Positions 54,676 through 63,166 of a stretch of DNA of 64,000 bases are shown here, one piece after another (position 1 is the stretch's first letter; the number at the start of each line of letters is the position of its first letter). The translations under genes and the position numbers were made by a program. The notes below the pieces were generated by a model. That model saw only the letters and a program-made list of their open reading frames with translations, was not told where the DNA came from and made no database searches. Source of the stretch: an uncultured Prevotella sp. (GTDB taxonomy: Bacteria > Bacteroidota > Bacteroidia > Bacteroidales > Bacteroidaceae); the NCBI GenBank assembly GCA_905236755.1, contig CAJOCR010000002.1, positions 62,001-126,000 of the forward strand, read 5' to 3'.

Positions 54676-55539
54676 ATGGAACGATTAAAAAACGAAAAGC
54701 TCACATTACTCATTTCAGAACATGGAGCAGAACTTCAAAGCATCAGAGATGCTGAAGGAAAAGAATATCTATGGGAAGGCGACAAGCGCTATTGGGGCGG
54801 TCAGTCTCCTTTGCTCTTCCCTATTGTTGGCCGTCTATGGAAAGATGCTTATAGCATAAATGGAAAAGAGATTGAGATGCAGCATCATGGTTTCGCTCGC
54901 CACAAGGACTTCAAGCTTATTGCTAAAGGTGAGAATCAGGTAGTGTTCGGACTTACTGATGACGAAGAAACATACAAGGTTTATCCTTTCCATTTCAATC
55001 TTGCTGTAAGCTATAAGCTTGTTGATAACAAGATTCATGTTGTGTGGCATATTGAAAACACCGACATAAAGGATATTTATTTCCAGATTGGCGGTCACCC
55101 AGCCTTTAATGTGCCTGGATGCAAGAAGGGCGAAGAGATGACTGTTCGTATGCGTATGAACGATGCAGAGCCCAAGCGTCTGTATGCTAACTCTAACGGA
55201 TATATAGAGCCTAAATATCTTGATATTGAAACAAAAGACGGTATTTGGGAAGTAGAGGAAGATGCTTTCACAGAGAATGCCGTCATCTTCGACCATAGTC
55301 AGATAAAGCATATTGAAATACTTGGCGAAGACAATCAGCCTGTTGTCAGCGTTGACTTAAAGGCTCCTGCTGTTGGTATATGGAATCCTTGCAACAAAGC
55401 TCCTTTTGTGTGTATTGAGCCTTGGTATGGTATTTCTGACTGGGCAAACTATGATGGCGATTTCAAAGACAGATACCTTATGAACAAACTTGCTCCAGGC
55501 GCAAGTTTCATGAGCGAATATGTTATTACTATAAAGTAA
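54676..55539 (+). CDS. Aldose 1-epimerase family protein
   Basis: A 287-residue galactose-mutarotase-fold protein of the LacX/YihR-like group. Typical signatures are LLISEHGAELQSIRD (about 9-23), LWEGDKRYWGGQSPLLFPIVGRL (split, about 32-54), HHGFARHKDF (about 69) and IGGHPAFNVP (about 137), with the general base region WYGISDW near 252. Members isomerise sugar anomers or hexose 6-phosphates. The substrate is not clear. A bidirectional terminator follows. Confidence 0.85.
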   Translation: MERLKNEKLTLLISEHGAELQSIRDAEGKEYLWEGDKRYWGGQSPLLFPIVGRLWKDAYSINGKEIEMQHHGFARHKDFKLIAKGENQVVFGLTDDEETYKVYPFHFNLAVSYKLVDNKIHVVWHIENTDIKDIYFQIGGHPAFNVPGCKKGEEMTVRMRMNDAEPKRLYANSNGYIEPKYLDIETKDGIWEVEEDAFTENAVIFDHSQIKHIEILGEDNQPVVSVDLKAPAVGIWNPCNKAPFVCIEPWYGISDWANYDGDFKDRYLMNKLAPGASFMSEYVITIK

Positions 55540-55547
55540 CATCCCAC

Positions 55548-55582
55548 CATAACATAACAAACATAACATAACAAACATAACA
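55548..55582. repeat. Heptamer array, five units
   Basis: CATAACA, TAACAAA, CATAACA, TAACAAA, CATAACA. Confidence 0.8.
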
Positions 55583-55583
55583 A

Positions 55584-55620
55584 TAAAAAAGCCTGCTCTG
55601 AGTGAGCAGGCTTTTTTATT
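55584..55620. terminator. Bidirectional terminator
   Basis: GCCTGCTC and GAGCAGGC pair around TGAGT with A6/T6 flanks, between convergent genes. Confidence 0.85.
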
Positions 55621-55637
55621 GTTATAGCAGTTTTATT

Positions 55638-57068
55638 TTACTTCTTCTTGCACATTTCAACAAAATCAAAACTACTTCCATCAAAGCAATGGGTGCACAC
55701 ATCACACTTGGGCAGTCCTATTGCATCTATAAGCGTTTCAACCTTATTAAACTTAAGGGTAGTAAGTCCTAATCGACGTCCTATCTCATTCACCATACGA
55801 GTATATTCAGGTGAATCCGTTGTTGCATATTTCTCAAGATTCTTACTGTCGTCGCCCTCAAAATCCTTGATGATGCGACGGGTTATTAGCTCAAGATCGC
55901 TCTTGCTTGAGGTAAAGCCAATATATTTACAGCCATACACCAATGGAGGACATGAGATACGGCCATGCACCTCTTTTGCACCATACTCAAAGAATGTATG
56001 TACGTTGTCGCGAAGTTGAGTTCCACGAACAATAGAATCATCACAGAAAACCACGCGCTGGTCTTTTAGAATAGCGCTATTTGGAATAAGCTTCATCTTT
56101 GCAACAAGATTGCGACGTGACTGATTTCCTGGTGTGAAGCTACGTGGCCATGTTGGTGTATATTTCAACACAGCACGCTTATATGGGATTTTATGTCCTT
56201 CAGCATAACCTAAGGCTGTACCTACTCCAGAATCAGGAATACCACATACGAGATCTGCCTCGGTATCGTCGTCTTCGCCCATCTGCTTTCCACATGCTTC
56301 ACGAACATACTCTGTGTTTATTCCTTCGTAATCGCTTGCAGGGAAGCCGTAGTAAACCCAGAGGAATGAGCATATCTGCTTACGTGTAAATGGCTGCTGA
56401 AGTACTTCCATACCGTCGGCACGAAGACGAACAATCTCGCCTGGGCCTACATCACGCACACGTTTGAAGTCAAGATTAGGGAATGAAGATGTTTCGCTTG
56501 ATGCTGCATATCCATGTTCGCTCTTGCCTATCACGATAGGTGTTCTGCCAAGTGCATCACGAGCAGCAAGAATACCGTCTTCGGTAAGCACAAGCATAGA
56601 GCAAGAGCCTTCTATTCGGCTATATACATTGTTGATACCCTCAACAAATGTGCTTCCCATATTGATAAGTAATGAAACAAGCTCTGTAGGGTTGATATTA
56701 TTAGCGCTCATCTCGCTGAAATGCATGCCTTGCTGAAGTAAGCTATCTGCAATCTCACGCATGTTGTTTATCTTCGCTACTGTTACTACAGCATAACGTC
56801 CAAGATGAGAGTTTATAATTATTGGCTGAGGATCGGTATCGCTGATTACTCCTAATCCGCTATTTCCTGAGAATCCTTCCAGCTCGTCTTCAAAACGTGA
56901 ACGGAAATAGTTACGTTCAAGACTGTGAATACTACGGGTGAATCCCTTTTCTTTATCGTAAGTAACTAATCCGGCACGTTTAGTACCCAGATGTGAATTA
57001 TAATCTGTTCCATAAAAGAGGTCGTTCACGCAGTCACGCACCTCAATAGTTCCAAAAAAACCGCCCAC
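55638..57068 (-). CDS. Amidophosphoribosyltransferase-like protein without the catalytic cysteine
   Basis: A 476-residue PurF-family protein. In PurF the N-terminal cysteine after Met is the glutaminase nucleophile (CGIVG or CGVFG); here the start is MGGFFG, so no nucleophile is present. The Ntn-type domain is otherwise recognisable (FYGTDYNSHLGTKRAGL; ARDALGRTPIVIG). The phosphoribosyltransferase domain keeps the PRPP motif VVFCDDSIVRGTQ (about 353-365). The C-terminus has CDVCTHC. I infer a non-canonical paralogue, ammonia-dependent or with another role; true PurF is probably elsewhere. Confidence 0.85.
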   Translation of the reverse strand: MGGFFGTIEVRDCVNDLFYGTDYNSHLGTKRAGLVTYDKEKGFTRSIHSLERNYFRSRFEDELEGFSGNSGLGVISDTDPQPIIINSHLGRYAVVTVAKINNMREIADSLLQQGMHFSEMSANNINPTELVSLLINMGSTFVEGINNVYSRIEGSCSMLVLTEDGILAARDALGRTPIVIGKSEHGYAASSETSSFPNLDFKRVRDVGPGEIVRLRADGMEVLQQPFTRKQICSFLWVYYGFPASDYEGINTEYVREACGKQMGEDDDTEADLVCGIPDSGVGTALGYAEGHKIPYKRAVLKYTPTWPRSFTPGNQSRRNLVAKMKLIPNSAILKDQRVVFCDDSIVRGTQLRDNVHTFFEYGAKEVHGRISCPPLVYGCKYIGFTSSKSDLELITRRIIKDFEGDDSKNLEKYATTDSPEYTRMVNEIGRRLGLTTLKFNKVETLIDAIGLPKCDVCTHCFDGSSFDFVEMCKKK

Positions 57069-57132
57069 TTTTTATTTTTTTATTTTAATTCAGTTTTAAG
57101 ATACGCTTCTGCTCAACATGGGTATAGCTAAA

Positions 57133-58065
57133 CTAAAACGCCTCTCTGTATTTATTTTCGTCTTTATCTTCCAGCATAGAAAGATAGCTCTGATAACGAC
57201 TTGCTGAGATATAATGCTCCTCAACAGCCTTAAGAACAGCACATCCTGGTTCGTGTGTGTGTGTGCAGTTGTTGAAACGGCAGTCTTTTGAGAAGTTGAA
57301 TATCTCACGGAAATAGCTTGTAAGTTCTGTTGGCTCCATATCAAAAGTACCAAAGCCTTTTATTCCTGGAGTGTCGATGATGTAGCCGCCTCCTGGTATT
57401 TCGAGCATCTCGCTGAATGTTGTTGTGTGCATACCTGTGTCGTGTGCATCACTTATTTCAGCTGTACGGAGATTGGCTCCTGGAAGAATTTGATTAATGA
57501 GTGTTGATTTTCCTACTCCACTATTTCCACTTAAAAGAGTTATCTTTCCTGGCAAAATTTTTCGCAATTCATCTACGCCTTCACCTGATTTCGCAGTTAT
57601 CTCAAAGCAGTCGTAACCTATTGTGCGATAGAGTTCCATCATCATTTTCTGATAATGGCGCTCGTCGTCGCTCAATATGTCGCATTTGTTGAATACCAGC
57701 ACTACTGGCACGCTATAAGCCTCGGCACTTGCGAGGAAACGATCAATAAATGTTGTGCTTGTTTGTGGATGGCTTACCGTTACGATTAGGAAAGCCTGAT
57801 CTACATTAGCAGCCAGGATGTGGCTTTGCTTTGATAGATTCTGTGATTTGCGTATAATGTAGTTACGGCGGTCATCAATAGCTGTGATGAACGCCGTACC
57901 TTCCTGATTGGTTACAATTTCTACATGGTCGCCCACAGCCACAGGATTGGTTGAACGGATGCCCTTCAAACGGAAATTGCCCTTTATTTTGCTCTCGATG
58001 GTACGACCGTCATCTGTTCTGACGGTGTACCACGAGCCTGTATTCTTTATTACTAATCCTTTCAC
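57133..58065 (-). CDS. rsgA: Small ribosomal subunit biogenesis GTPase RsgA
   Basis: A 310-residue circularly permuted GTPase that aids late 30S maturation. It has an N-terminal OB fold (1-65), G4 NKCD (about 125), G1 [10 protein letters not shown] (about 180), G3 DTPG (about 229), and the C-terminal zinc site [14 protein letters not shown] (about 265-278). It follows frr on the same strand with a 43-base gap, and both act on ribosomes. Confidence 0.96.
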   Translation of the reverse strand: MKGLVIKNTGSWYTVRTDDGRTIESKIKGNFRLKGIRSTNPVAVGDHVEIVTNQEGTAFITAIDDRRNYIIRKSQNLSKQSHILAANVDQAFLIVTVSHPQTSTTFIDRFLASAEAYSVPVVLVFNKCDILSDDERHYQKMMMELYRTIGYDCFEITAKSGEGVDELRKILPGKITLLSGNSGVGKSTLINQILPGANLRTAEISDAHDTGMHTTTFSEMLEIPGGGYIIDTPGIKGFGTFDMEPTELTSYFREIFNFSKDCRFNNCTHTHEPGCAVLKAVEEHYISASRYQSYLSMLEDKDENKYREAF

Positions 58066-58108
58066 TACTATGATTTAGGGATTTTCTAATTTCAAAAACG
58101 TGATTGGA

Positions 58109-58669
58109 TTAAACAGTCATGATTTCTTTCTGCTTTTCGTCGAGCAGCTGATCAATACGTTTGATTCTCTTGTCGTGCTCTGCCTGCAAGTCTGCCTCAG
58201 CATCTTTCTCAAGGTCTTCAGAAAGTCCATCCTTGATTGCTTTCTTCAGTTTGTCCTTGATGTCAGCACGGATATTGCGAACCTGAATCTTTGTATTCTC
58301 GCCAATCTTGTTACATTGCTTAACAAGTTCCTTACGACGCTCCTCGGTTGGCTGTGGCAGGTGCAGAAGTACCATCTCACCGTTGTTTTCTGGTGTGATA
58401 CCTACATCGCTGTCCATGATGCCTTTCTCAATATCCTTAATTTGCTTCTTGTCCCATGGGCGAATAGCAATTGTTCTGGCGTCAGGAACAGAAACGTTGG
58501 CTACCTGGTTCAGTGGAACCATAGAACCATAAGAGTTAACACGTACACCATCGAGGATTGCTACATTAGCACGTCCTGCACGGATGCGGGCCAGTTCTTC
58601 CTGAAGATACATCACCGCCATCTCCATACGCTCACCGGCGTCTTTTAATGTTGCTTTTACGTCAATCAT
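58109..58669 (-). CDS. frr: Ribosome recycling factor
   Basis: A 186-residue RRF that, with EF-G, splits post-termination ribosomes. Typical sequences are ARIRAGRANVAILDGVRV (about 28-45), VPLNQVANVSVPDARTIAIRPWD (split, about 52-74), and LPQPTEERRKELVK (about 108-121), then the long helical domain I. Length matches (about 185). Confidence 0.97.
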   Translation of the reverse strand: MIDVKATLKDAGERMEMAVMYLQEELARIRAGRANVAILDGVRVNSYGSMVPLNQVANVSVPDARTIAIRPWDKKQIKDIEKGIMDSDVGITPENNGEMVLLHLPQPTEERRKELVKQCNKIGENTKIQVRNIRADIKDKLKKAIKDGLSEDLEKDAEADLQAEHDKRIKRIDQLLDEKQKEIMTV

Positions 58670-58723
58670 ATATAATTGGGTTTTTGTCTTTAGTTATCGG
58701 CAAAATTATAGATTATTCTCGGA

Positions 58724-59179
58724 TTATACAATAGTTTCGATTATTTTTTTAACTATTTGCTCGAGATATTCTTTGTCGGTATCATTAAAGGTATCGGTTG
58801 ATGTGCTGTCGATGTCAAGAACGCCTATCACCTCACCATTACTTATCATTGGCACTACAATCTCGCTTCTGCTCAAACTGCTGCAAGCTATGTGCCCTGG
58901 AAACTGCTCCACATCAGGAACAATTATTGTTTCGGCTTTTTCCCAAGAGGTGCCGCACACGCCTTTGCCTTTCTTTATGTGCATACATGCTACCGAGCCT
59001 TGGAACGGACCTAACTGCAGTTCGCCATCTTCAACCATATAGAAGCCTACCCAGAAGAATCGCTCAGGGAATGCTTCATGAAGAGCTGCACTCACGTTGC
59101 TCAATACCGAAACTTTGTTTTTCTCTCCCTGTATAAGTGCCGCAACTTGCTGCACTAAGAGTTCATATTTTTCTCTCAT
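58724..59179 (-). CDS. msrC: Free methionine-(R)-sulfoxide reductase, GAF type
   Basis: A 151-residue GAF-domain enzyme reducing free methionine-R-sulfoxide. The three cysteines C65, C75 and C99 have the same spacing (10 and 24) as the redox cysteines C84, C94 and C118 of the E. coli enzyme. Other family sequences are WVGFYM (43-48), GPFQGSVACMHI and GVLDIDS (119-125). The protein protects against oxidative damage. It is monocistronic in appearance. Confidence 0.92.
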   Translation of the reverse strand: MREKYELLVQQVAALIQGEKNKVSVLSNVSAALHEAFPERFFWVGFYMVEDGELQLGPFQGSVACMHIKKGKGVCGTSWEKAETIIVPDVEQFPGHIACSSLSRSEIVVPMISNGEVIGVLDIDSTSTDTFNDTDKEYLEQIVKKIIETIV

Positions 59180-59238
59180 ACTATTCCTGATAAGTATTTT
59201 ATAGTTTCCGTTTTTCTAACATTTTCCTCGTTCTCACC

Positions 59239-59282
59239 CTTCGAGATTCCTTCGAGATGAGTCTTAGATGCGTTCGAGATGA
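59239..59282. repeat. TTCGAGAT repeats
   Basis: TTCGAGAT occurs three times (near 59240, 59251, 59273), with GATGCG copies between. The complement ATCTCGAA is the core of the 76-base tandem unit near 43309-43490. Confidence 0.6.
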
Positions 59283-59347
59283 TTTTTAAATGCGTTTATT
59301 GTAAATTACATTACATTTCTTTCATCTCAAAAGATAACTGAAAAGAA

Positions 59348-60139
59348 TTAATATAATGCCGACAACTGATTTGTAAGGTCAACAAACTGCTGAATTGTCA
59401 TCTGTTCTGGACGAAGAGTCATAATCTCCTGAGTGAAGAAATCAGCAGCAGGCATAGTTTCCTTTGAGAACATCTGCTTTATGCTCACACGTAACATCTT
59501 TCTACGCTGGTTGAACACCGTCTTCACCAAACGCTTAAAGAGTTTCTCATCGCATCCCAAATCATGAACATCATTACGAGTCATACGGATAACGGCACTC
59601 TTCACCTTTGGTGGAGGGTTGAACACATTCTCGTCAACGGTGAACAGGTATTCCACATCATACCAAGCCTGAATGAGTACACTCAAGATGCCGTAGGTCT
59701 TGTTACCAGGCTGAGCTGCAATACGCTGAGCCACCTCGCGCTGAATCATACCCGTACAGCAAGGTATAAGATCCTTGTAGTCAAGCATCTTGAAGAAAAT
59801 CTGCGAAGAAATATCATAAGGATAATTGCCAGTAAGCACAAACTGCCTACCGTCAAAAATCTTAGTCAGATCCATACGAAGGAAGTCCTCGCCAATAACC
59901 TTATCGCGAAGCTCAGGGAATGTTTCATACAAGTATGCCACACTCTCAGAGTCTATCTCCACCGCCTTCACATCACGGTCTTTCTTCACAAGATACTGAG
60001 TGAGCACACCCATACCCGGTCCTATTTCCAACACAGGAATATCAGGACAAGCATCCACCGTGTCGGCAATGCGCTTAGCTATACCAAGATCAATCAAGAA
60101 ATGCTGACCTAAATTCTTCTTTGGAGTTACCTTCTTCAT
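59348..60139 (-). CDS. ksgA: 16S rRNA dimethyladenosine transferase
   Basis: A 263-residue KsgA/RsmA that dimethylates two adjacent adenines near the 3' end of 16S rRNA. The SAM site begins KKNLGQHFLID (about 7-17) and EIGPGMGVLT (about 37-46), and the catalytic motif is NYPY (about 105). The C-terminal domain has FNQRRKMLR (about 214). The ATG at 60139 is chosen because the upstream codons lie in the promoter-bearing repeat; the promoter is at 60158-60187. Confidence 0.96.
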   Translation of the reverse strand: MKKVTPKKNLGQHFLIDLGIAKRIADTVDACPDIPVLEIGPGMGVLTQYLVKKDRDVKAVEIDSESVAYLYETFPELRDKVIGEDFLRMDLTKIFDGRQFVLTGNYPYDISSQIFFKMLDYKDLIPCCTGMIQREVAQRIAAQPGNKTYGILSVLIQAWYDVEYLFTVDENVFNPPPKVKSAVIRMTRNDVHDLGCDEKLFKRLVKTVFNQRRKMLRVSIKQMFSKETMPAADFFTQEIMTLRPEQMTIQQFVDLTNQLSALY

Positions 60140-60157
60140 ATACTCATTTATTTTTTG

Positions 60158-60187
60158 CAAAGTTACAAAAAACGAGAGAAATGCAAA
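60158..60187 (-). promoter_or_regulatory. Promoter of ksgA
   Basis: On the minus strand: TTTG (60184-60187), an 18-base spacer, TAACTTTG (60158-60165), both perfect, inside the dispersed repeat. Confidence 0.7.
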
Positions 60188-60310
60188 AGGAAAGCTTACT
60201 TTTCTTTTCATTTCCGAGTGCCAGTAACTTCTTGACTTCAGGCAAAAAGTTACAGAAAAACGAAGGCAGAACAAAATAAACTCGTTTATTTTTTATGCCG
60301 AGTGACCATA
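60174..60310 (-). repeat. Promoter-bearing repeat pair upstream of ksgA
   Basis: Two related units on the minus strand. The inner one (60174-60218) matches 33015-33059. The outer one (60256-60299) matches the duplicated lysS promoter at 43621-43748, including AATAAACGAGTTTATTTTG and a TTTTG, 19-base, TAACTTTT pair. Confidence 0.8.
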
Positions 60311-60311
60311 A

Positions 60312-60624
60312 CTTCTTGTTTTAAGCAACAACTACATAAAAAACACCAATAATTTTGTTGCTTTGCATAAATTATATTAAATTTACACTCCGAAAAGTCT
60401 AATATTGGGCAATAAGTAACTAAATAAATAAACCGAATTAAAAAGGAATCAAGTGTCGCACTATCAGAGAAAGGGGATACAAATGTATGCCACTCTTAAG
60501 AAGAGTGGGACATAACACAAAAATAATATATAAAAAAGAATTATTGGTTCCAGATAAAACATGAAAGTATAATTCCACAGCCATTGTGTAATTTTACGAA
60601 ATAAAAAAGAATCAACAACATTAT
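60312..60624. other. Spacer upstream of the RhuM gene
   Basis: AT-rich. It contains a hairpin CCACTCTT/AAGAGTGG (60490-60508 area) but no ORF I support. A promoter for rhuM is not clear; TTTG boxes occur but without a matching TAnnTTTG at the right distance. Confidence 0.4.
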
Positions 60625-61650
60625 ATGATAAAACGTAGAGAAATAAGAAATAGCACGGCTGAGTTCCTGATCTTTCAGATAGAAGGAAAGGAACAGGGCG
60701 TAGAGGTGTACTATAAGGACAAGACGGTATGGTGTACCCAAAAGGCGATGGGTATGTTGTTCGATTGCACTTCCGACAATATAAGTGTGCATTTGCAGAA
60801 CATTTATGATACGAACGAACTAAACAAGGAAGCAACTACCGAGAAAATTTCGGTAGTTCGACGTGAGGGTAATAGAGACGTCAATCGCACACTTCAGTTT
60901 TACAACCTCGACGCTGTTATTAGCGTAGGCTATCGCGTTAATAGCATCCGAGCAACACAATTCCGCCAATGGGCCACAAGTATACTTCGCGAATATGCTA
61001 TTCGTGGCTATGTACTGGACAGAAAACGTATGGAAAACGGCACATTCTTAGATGAAGACTACTTTGAACACCTATTAGCTGAAATTCGTGAAATCCGCCT
61101 ATCTGAACGAAGATTCTATCAGAAAATGACAGATATTTACGCAACAGCTGTTGACTATAATAGAGATGCCCCTACAACAAAAGCCTTCTTTAAGATGATG
61201 CAAAATAAGATACATTATGCCGTACATGGCAGAACAGCTGCAGAGTTGATTGTAGAACGCGCAGATTCTAAACAAGAACACATGGGACTTACCACATGGG
61301 AAAATGCCCCAGATGGAAAAATTGTCAAGACAGATGTATCAATAGCCAAGAATTATCTAAAGGAAATGGAATTAGCAGACATGGGACAATTAGTAAATGG
61401 TGTTCTTGAACTTGCTGAGCGAATGGCTAAACGACATATACCTATGACAATGGAAGATTGGGCTAAACAGATAGACATCATATTATCAGCAGGTGGAAAC
61501 GAATTACTACACACATCAGGTAAAGTATCTGCAGAAGAAGCAAAAAAACATGCAGAAACTGAGTTCGAGAAGTATCGCATAATACAAGATAGATTGTTCC
61601 AAAGTGACTTTGACAAGTATTTAGACAAATTACCTTTTGATGATAAATAA
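60625..61650 (+). CDS. RhuM-family protein
   Basis: A 341-residue protein of the virulence RhuM family (PF13310). Typical parts are VYYKDKTVWCTQKAMGMLFDC (split, about 28-48), DNISVHLQNIY (about 50-60), NLDAVISVGYRVNSIRATQFRQWAT (split, about 94-118) and LREYAIRGYVLDRKRM (about 120-135). The N-terminal half resembles a BRO/KilA-N-type DNA-binding region and the second half is helical. RhuM genes are scattered in genomes, often near defence or mobile DNA, and no role is proven. Here it stands alone between conserved genes. Confidence 0.85.
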   Translation: MIKRREIRNSTAEFLIFQIEGKEQGVEVYYKDKTVWCTQKAMGMLFDCTSDNISVHLQNIYDTNELNKEATTEKISVVRREGNRDVNRTLQFYNLDAVISVGYRVNSIRATQFRQWATSILREYAIRGYVLDRKRMENGTFLDEDYFEHLLAEIREIRLSERRFYQKMTDIYATAVDYNRDAPTTKAFFKMMQNKIHYAVHGRTAAELIVERADSKQEHMGLTTWENAPDGKIVKTDVSIAKNYLKEMELADMGQLVNGVLELAERMAKRHIPMTMEDWAKQIDIILSAGGNELLHTSGKVSAEEAKKHAETEFEKYRIIQDRLFQSDFDKYLDKLPFDDK

Positions 61651-61709
61651 TTAGCACTCACTATAGAAAAATCAGAAAGAAACTTGTTTGGTATTTTTCA
61701 TGCCTAAAT

Positions 61710-61744
61710 AAAAAAAATGACACACCAATAATCTGGCATGTCAT
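61710..61744 (-). terminator. Terminator of the 29-residue peptide gene
   Basis: On the minus strand, ATGACATGCCA pairs with TGGTGTGTCAT (two wobble pairs) around a six-base loop and is followed by seven or more Ts. On the plus strand there is no T-run, so it serves the minus-strand unit. Confidence 0.75.
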
Positions 61745-61800
61745 CCCAATATAATAATCTAAAAACCTAAATGTCCCTGTTTAAAAGTGTGGGTAGAAGA

Positions 61801-61890
61801 TTACTTGTTATTCAAGTTAATCTTGTTACCCAAATTAATTGCCTGTGCAATCATAATTGCAACAATTGCGAATACTGTTAATGTTACCAT
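61801..61890 (-). CDS. 29-residue membrane peptide
   Basis: An ORF from ATG (61888-61890) to TAA (61801-61803) coding for MVTLTVFAIVAIMIAQAI then a polar tail NLGNKINLNNK: one hydrophobic helix with a positively charged end. An AG-rich sequence, AAAGAAAGG, lies about 11 bases before the ATG. It has its own promoter (61975-62007) and terminator (61710-61744). I do not recognise a family. Possible roles include a membrane-protein regulator or a type I toxin; neither is shown. Confidence 0.6.
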   Translation of the reverse strand: MVTLTVFAIVAIMIAQAINLGNKINLNNK

Positions 61891-61974
61891 AATCTTTTTA
61901 CCTTTCTTTTCTTTAATTGTTATCCTATTTTCTTTTTCAGACCTTCTTCGTCTGTCTTTCTCTTTTGTACGATG

Positions 61975-62007
61975 CAAAGATATGAAAAAATTCGCTGTGT
62001 GCGCAAA
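61975..62007 (-). promoter_or_regulatory. Promoter of the 29-residue peptide gene
   Basis: On the minus strand: TTTG (62004-62007), a 21-base spacer, TATCTTTG (61975-61982), both perfect, giving a leader of about 80 bases. Confidence 0.7.
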
Positions 62008-62098
62008 CAGTTATGCTGAAAAACATATTTTTACCCCGTTTTCTTGATTTTAATCAAGTGATTCGCTAAAAAATAATATAAAATATGCTCACTAAGCA

Positions 62099-62128
62099 CT
62101 TGTTTTACATTTTATTTGATTACCTTTG
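62099..62128 (+). promoter_or_regulatory. Promoter of the flippase-like gene
   Basis: CTTG (62099-62102), 18-base spacer, TACCTTTG (62121-62128), 24 bases before the GTG start. Confidence 0.5.
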
Positions 62129-62151
62129 TCTTATCATTAAAAGCATAGAAT

Positions 62152-63135
62152 GTGAAAAAGCTAAGCAACAATATATTCAAAGTGGGAATATCGCTACTTC
62201 TTGGTGGTGCTATTCTATATTGGATGTACCGCGACTTTGACTTCAAAAGCGTGGAGCATGTATTGTTGCACGAAATGAACTGGACATGGATGCTTCTCTC
62301 CTTTCCCTTTGGAATTCTGGCACAGATGTTCAGAGGCTGGAGATGGAAACAAACACTCGAACCCGTAGGCGAGCATCCTCGAACAGGAGTAAGCATAAAT
62401 TCAATATTCCTTTCCTATGCCGTAAGCCTCGTTATTCCACGTGTTGGAGAGTTTGCCCGTTGCGGAGTTCTCAAGCGATATGATGGCGTTTCATTTTCAA
62501 AAGCATTAGGAACAGTTGTTACCGAAAGAGCCATAGACTCACTTCTTGTACTATTAATCACATTCCTCACCTTTATCTGTCAGATAAAAGTATTCAACAC
62601 ATTCTTTGCAGAAACCGGAACAAGTATTGACGGCATATTTCATCGCTTCACACCTACAGGATGGCTGGTAACGATAATATGCGGCTTAGTAGCACTCGCC
62701 TCAATATACCTCTTAATAAGAAAGCTCAGTATATATAATAAGGTAAAAAGCACCTTCAACGGCATTTGGCAAGGCGTCATATCTTTGAAGAACGTACGCA
62801 ACGTACCACTATTCATATTCTACACACTCGCCATCTGGGGAAGTTACTTCCTGCATTTCTACCTCACATTCTTCTGCTTTGAAGGCACCTCACACTTAGG
62901 TATGGCTTGCGCCATGGTAACCTTCATCGTAGGAAGCATAGCTGTTGTAGTGCCCACACCTAACGGGGCTGGTCCTTGGCATTTTGCCGTTAAGACAATG
63001 CTTATCCTCTATGGTGTTGCCGAAACCGAAGCCCTGAACTTTGTACTCATCGTGCACACTGTTCAAACACTTCTTGTAGCACTTCTCGGAGTATATTCAT
63101 GGATGGCTCTGAGTTTTACCAAAACACGACAATAA
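62152..63135 (+). CDS. Lysylphosphatidylglycerol synthase TM-region (UPF0104/AglD-like) membrane protein
   Basis: A 327-residue protein with about eight membrane helices. Family motifs are FGILAQMFRGWRWKQ (about 53-67), LVIPRVGEFARCGVLKRYDG (split, about 95-114) with the conserved RxGE, and VPTPNGAGPWHFAV (about 263-276). The family includes the flippase part of MprF, but the synthase domain is absent, so lipid translocation is only inferred. The start is a GTG; the next in-frame ATG is far downstream and would lose the first helix. Confidence 0.85.
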   Translation: MKKLSNNIFKVGISLLLGGAILYWMYRDFDFKSVEHVLLHEMNWTWMLLSFPFGILAQMFRGWRWKQTLEPVGEHPRTGVSINSIFLSYAVSLVIPRVGEFARCGVLKRYDGVSFSKALGTVVTERAIDSLLVLLITFLTFICQIKVFNTFFAETGTSIDGIFHRFTPTGWLVTIICGLVALASIYLLIRKLSIYNKVKSTFNGIWQGVISLKNVRNVPLFIFYTLAIWGSYFLHFYLTFFCFEGTSHLGMACAMVTFIVGSIAVVVPTPNGAGPWHFAVKTMLILYGVAETEALNFVLIVHTVQTLLVALLGVYSWMALSFTKTRQ

Positions 63136-63166
63136 CTTTGAATATCAACTTAAATACATTATTAGT

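Noticed and set aside
60490..60508. CCACTCTT/AAGAGTGG hairpin before rhuM as a terminator or attenuator
   Set aside because: No T-tract and no ORF or leader peptide around it; I record it only as a hairpin.
61787..62047. 86-codon plus-strand frame over the peptide transcription unit
   Set aside because: Hydrophobic only because it is antisense to the AG-rich leader and peptide; lies in the wrong direction for the promoter and terminator.
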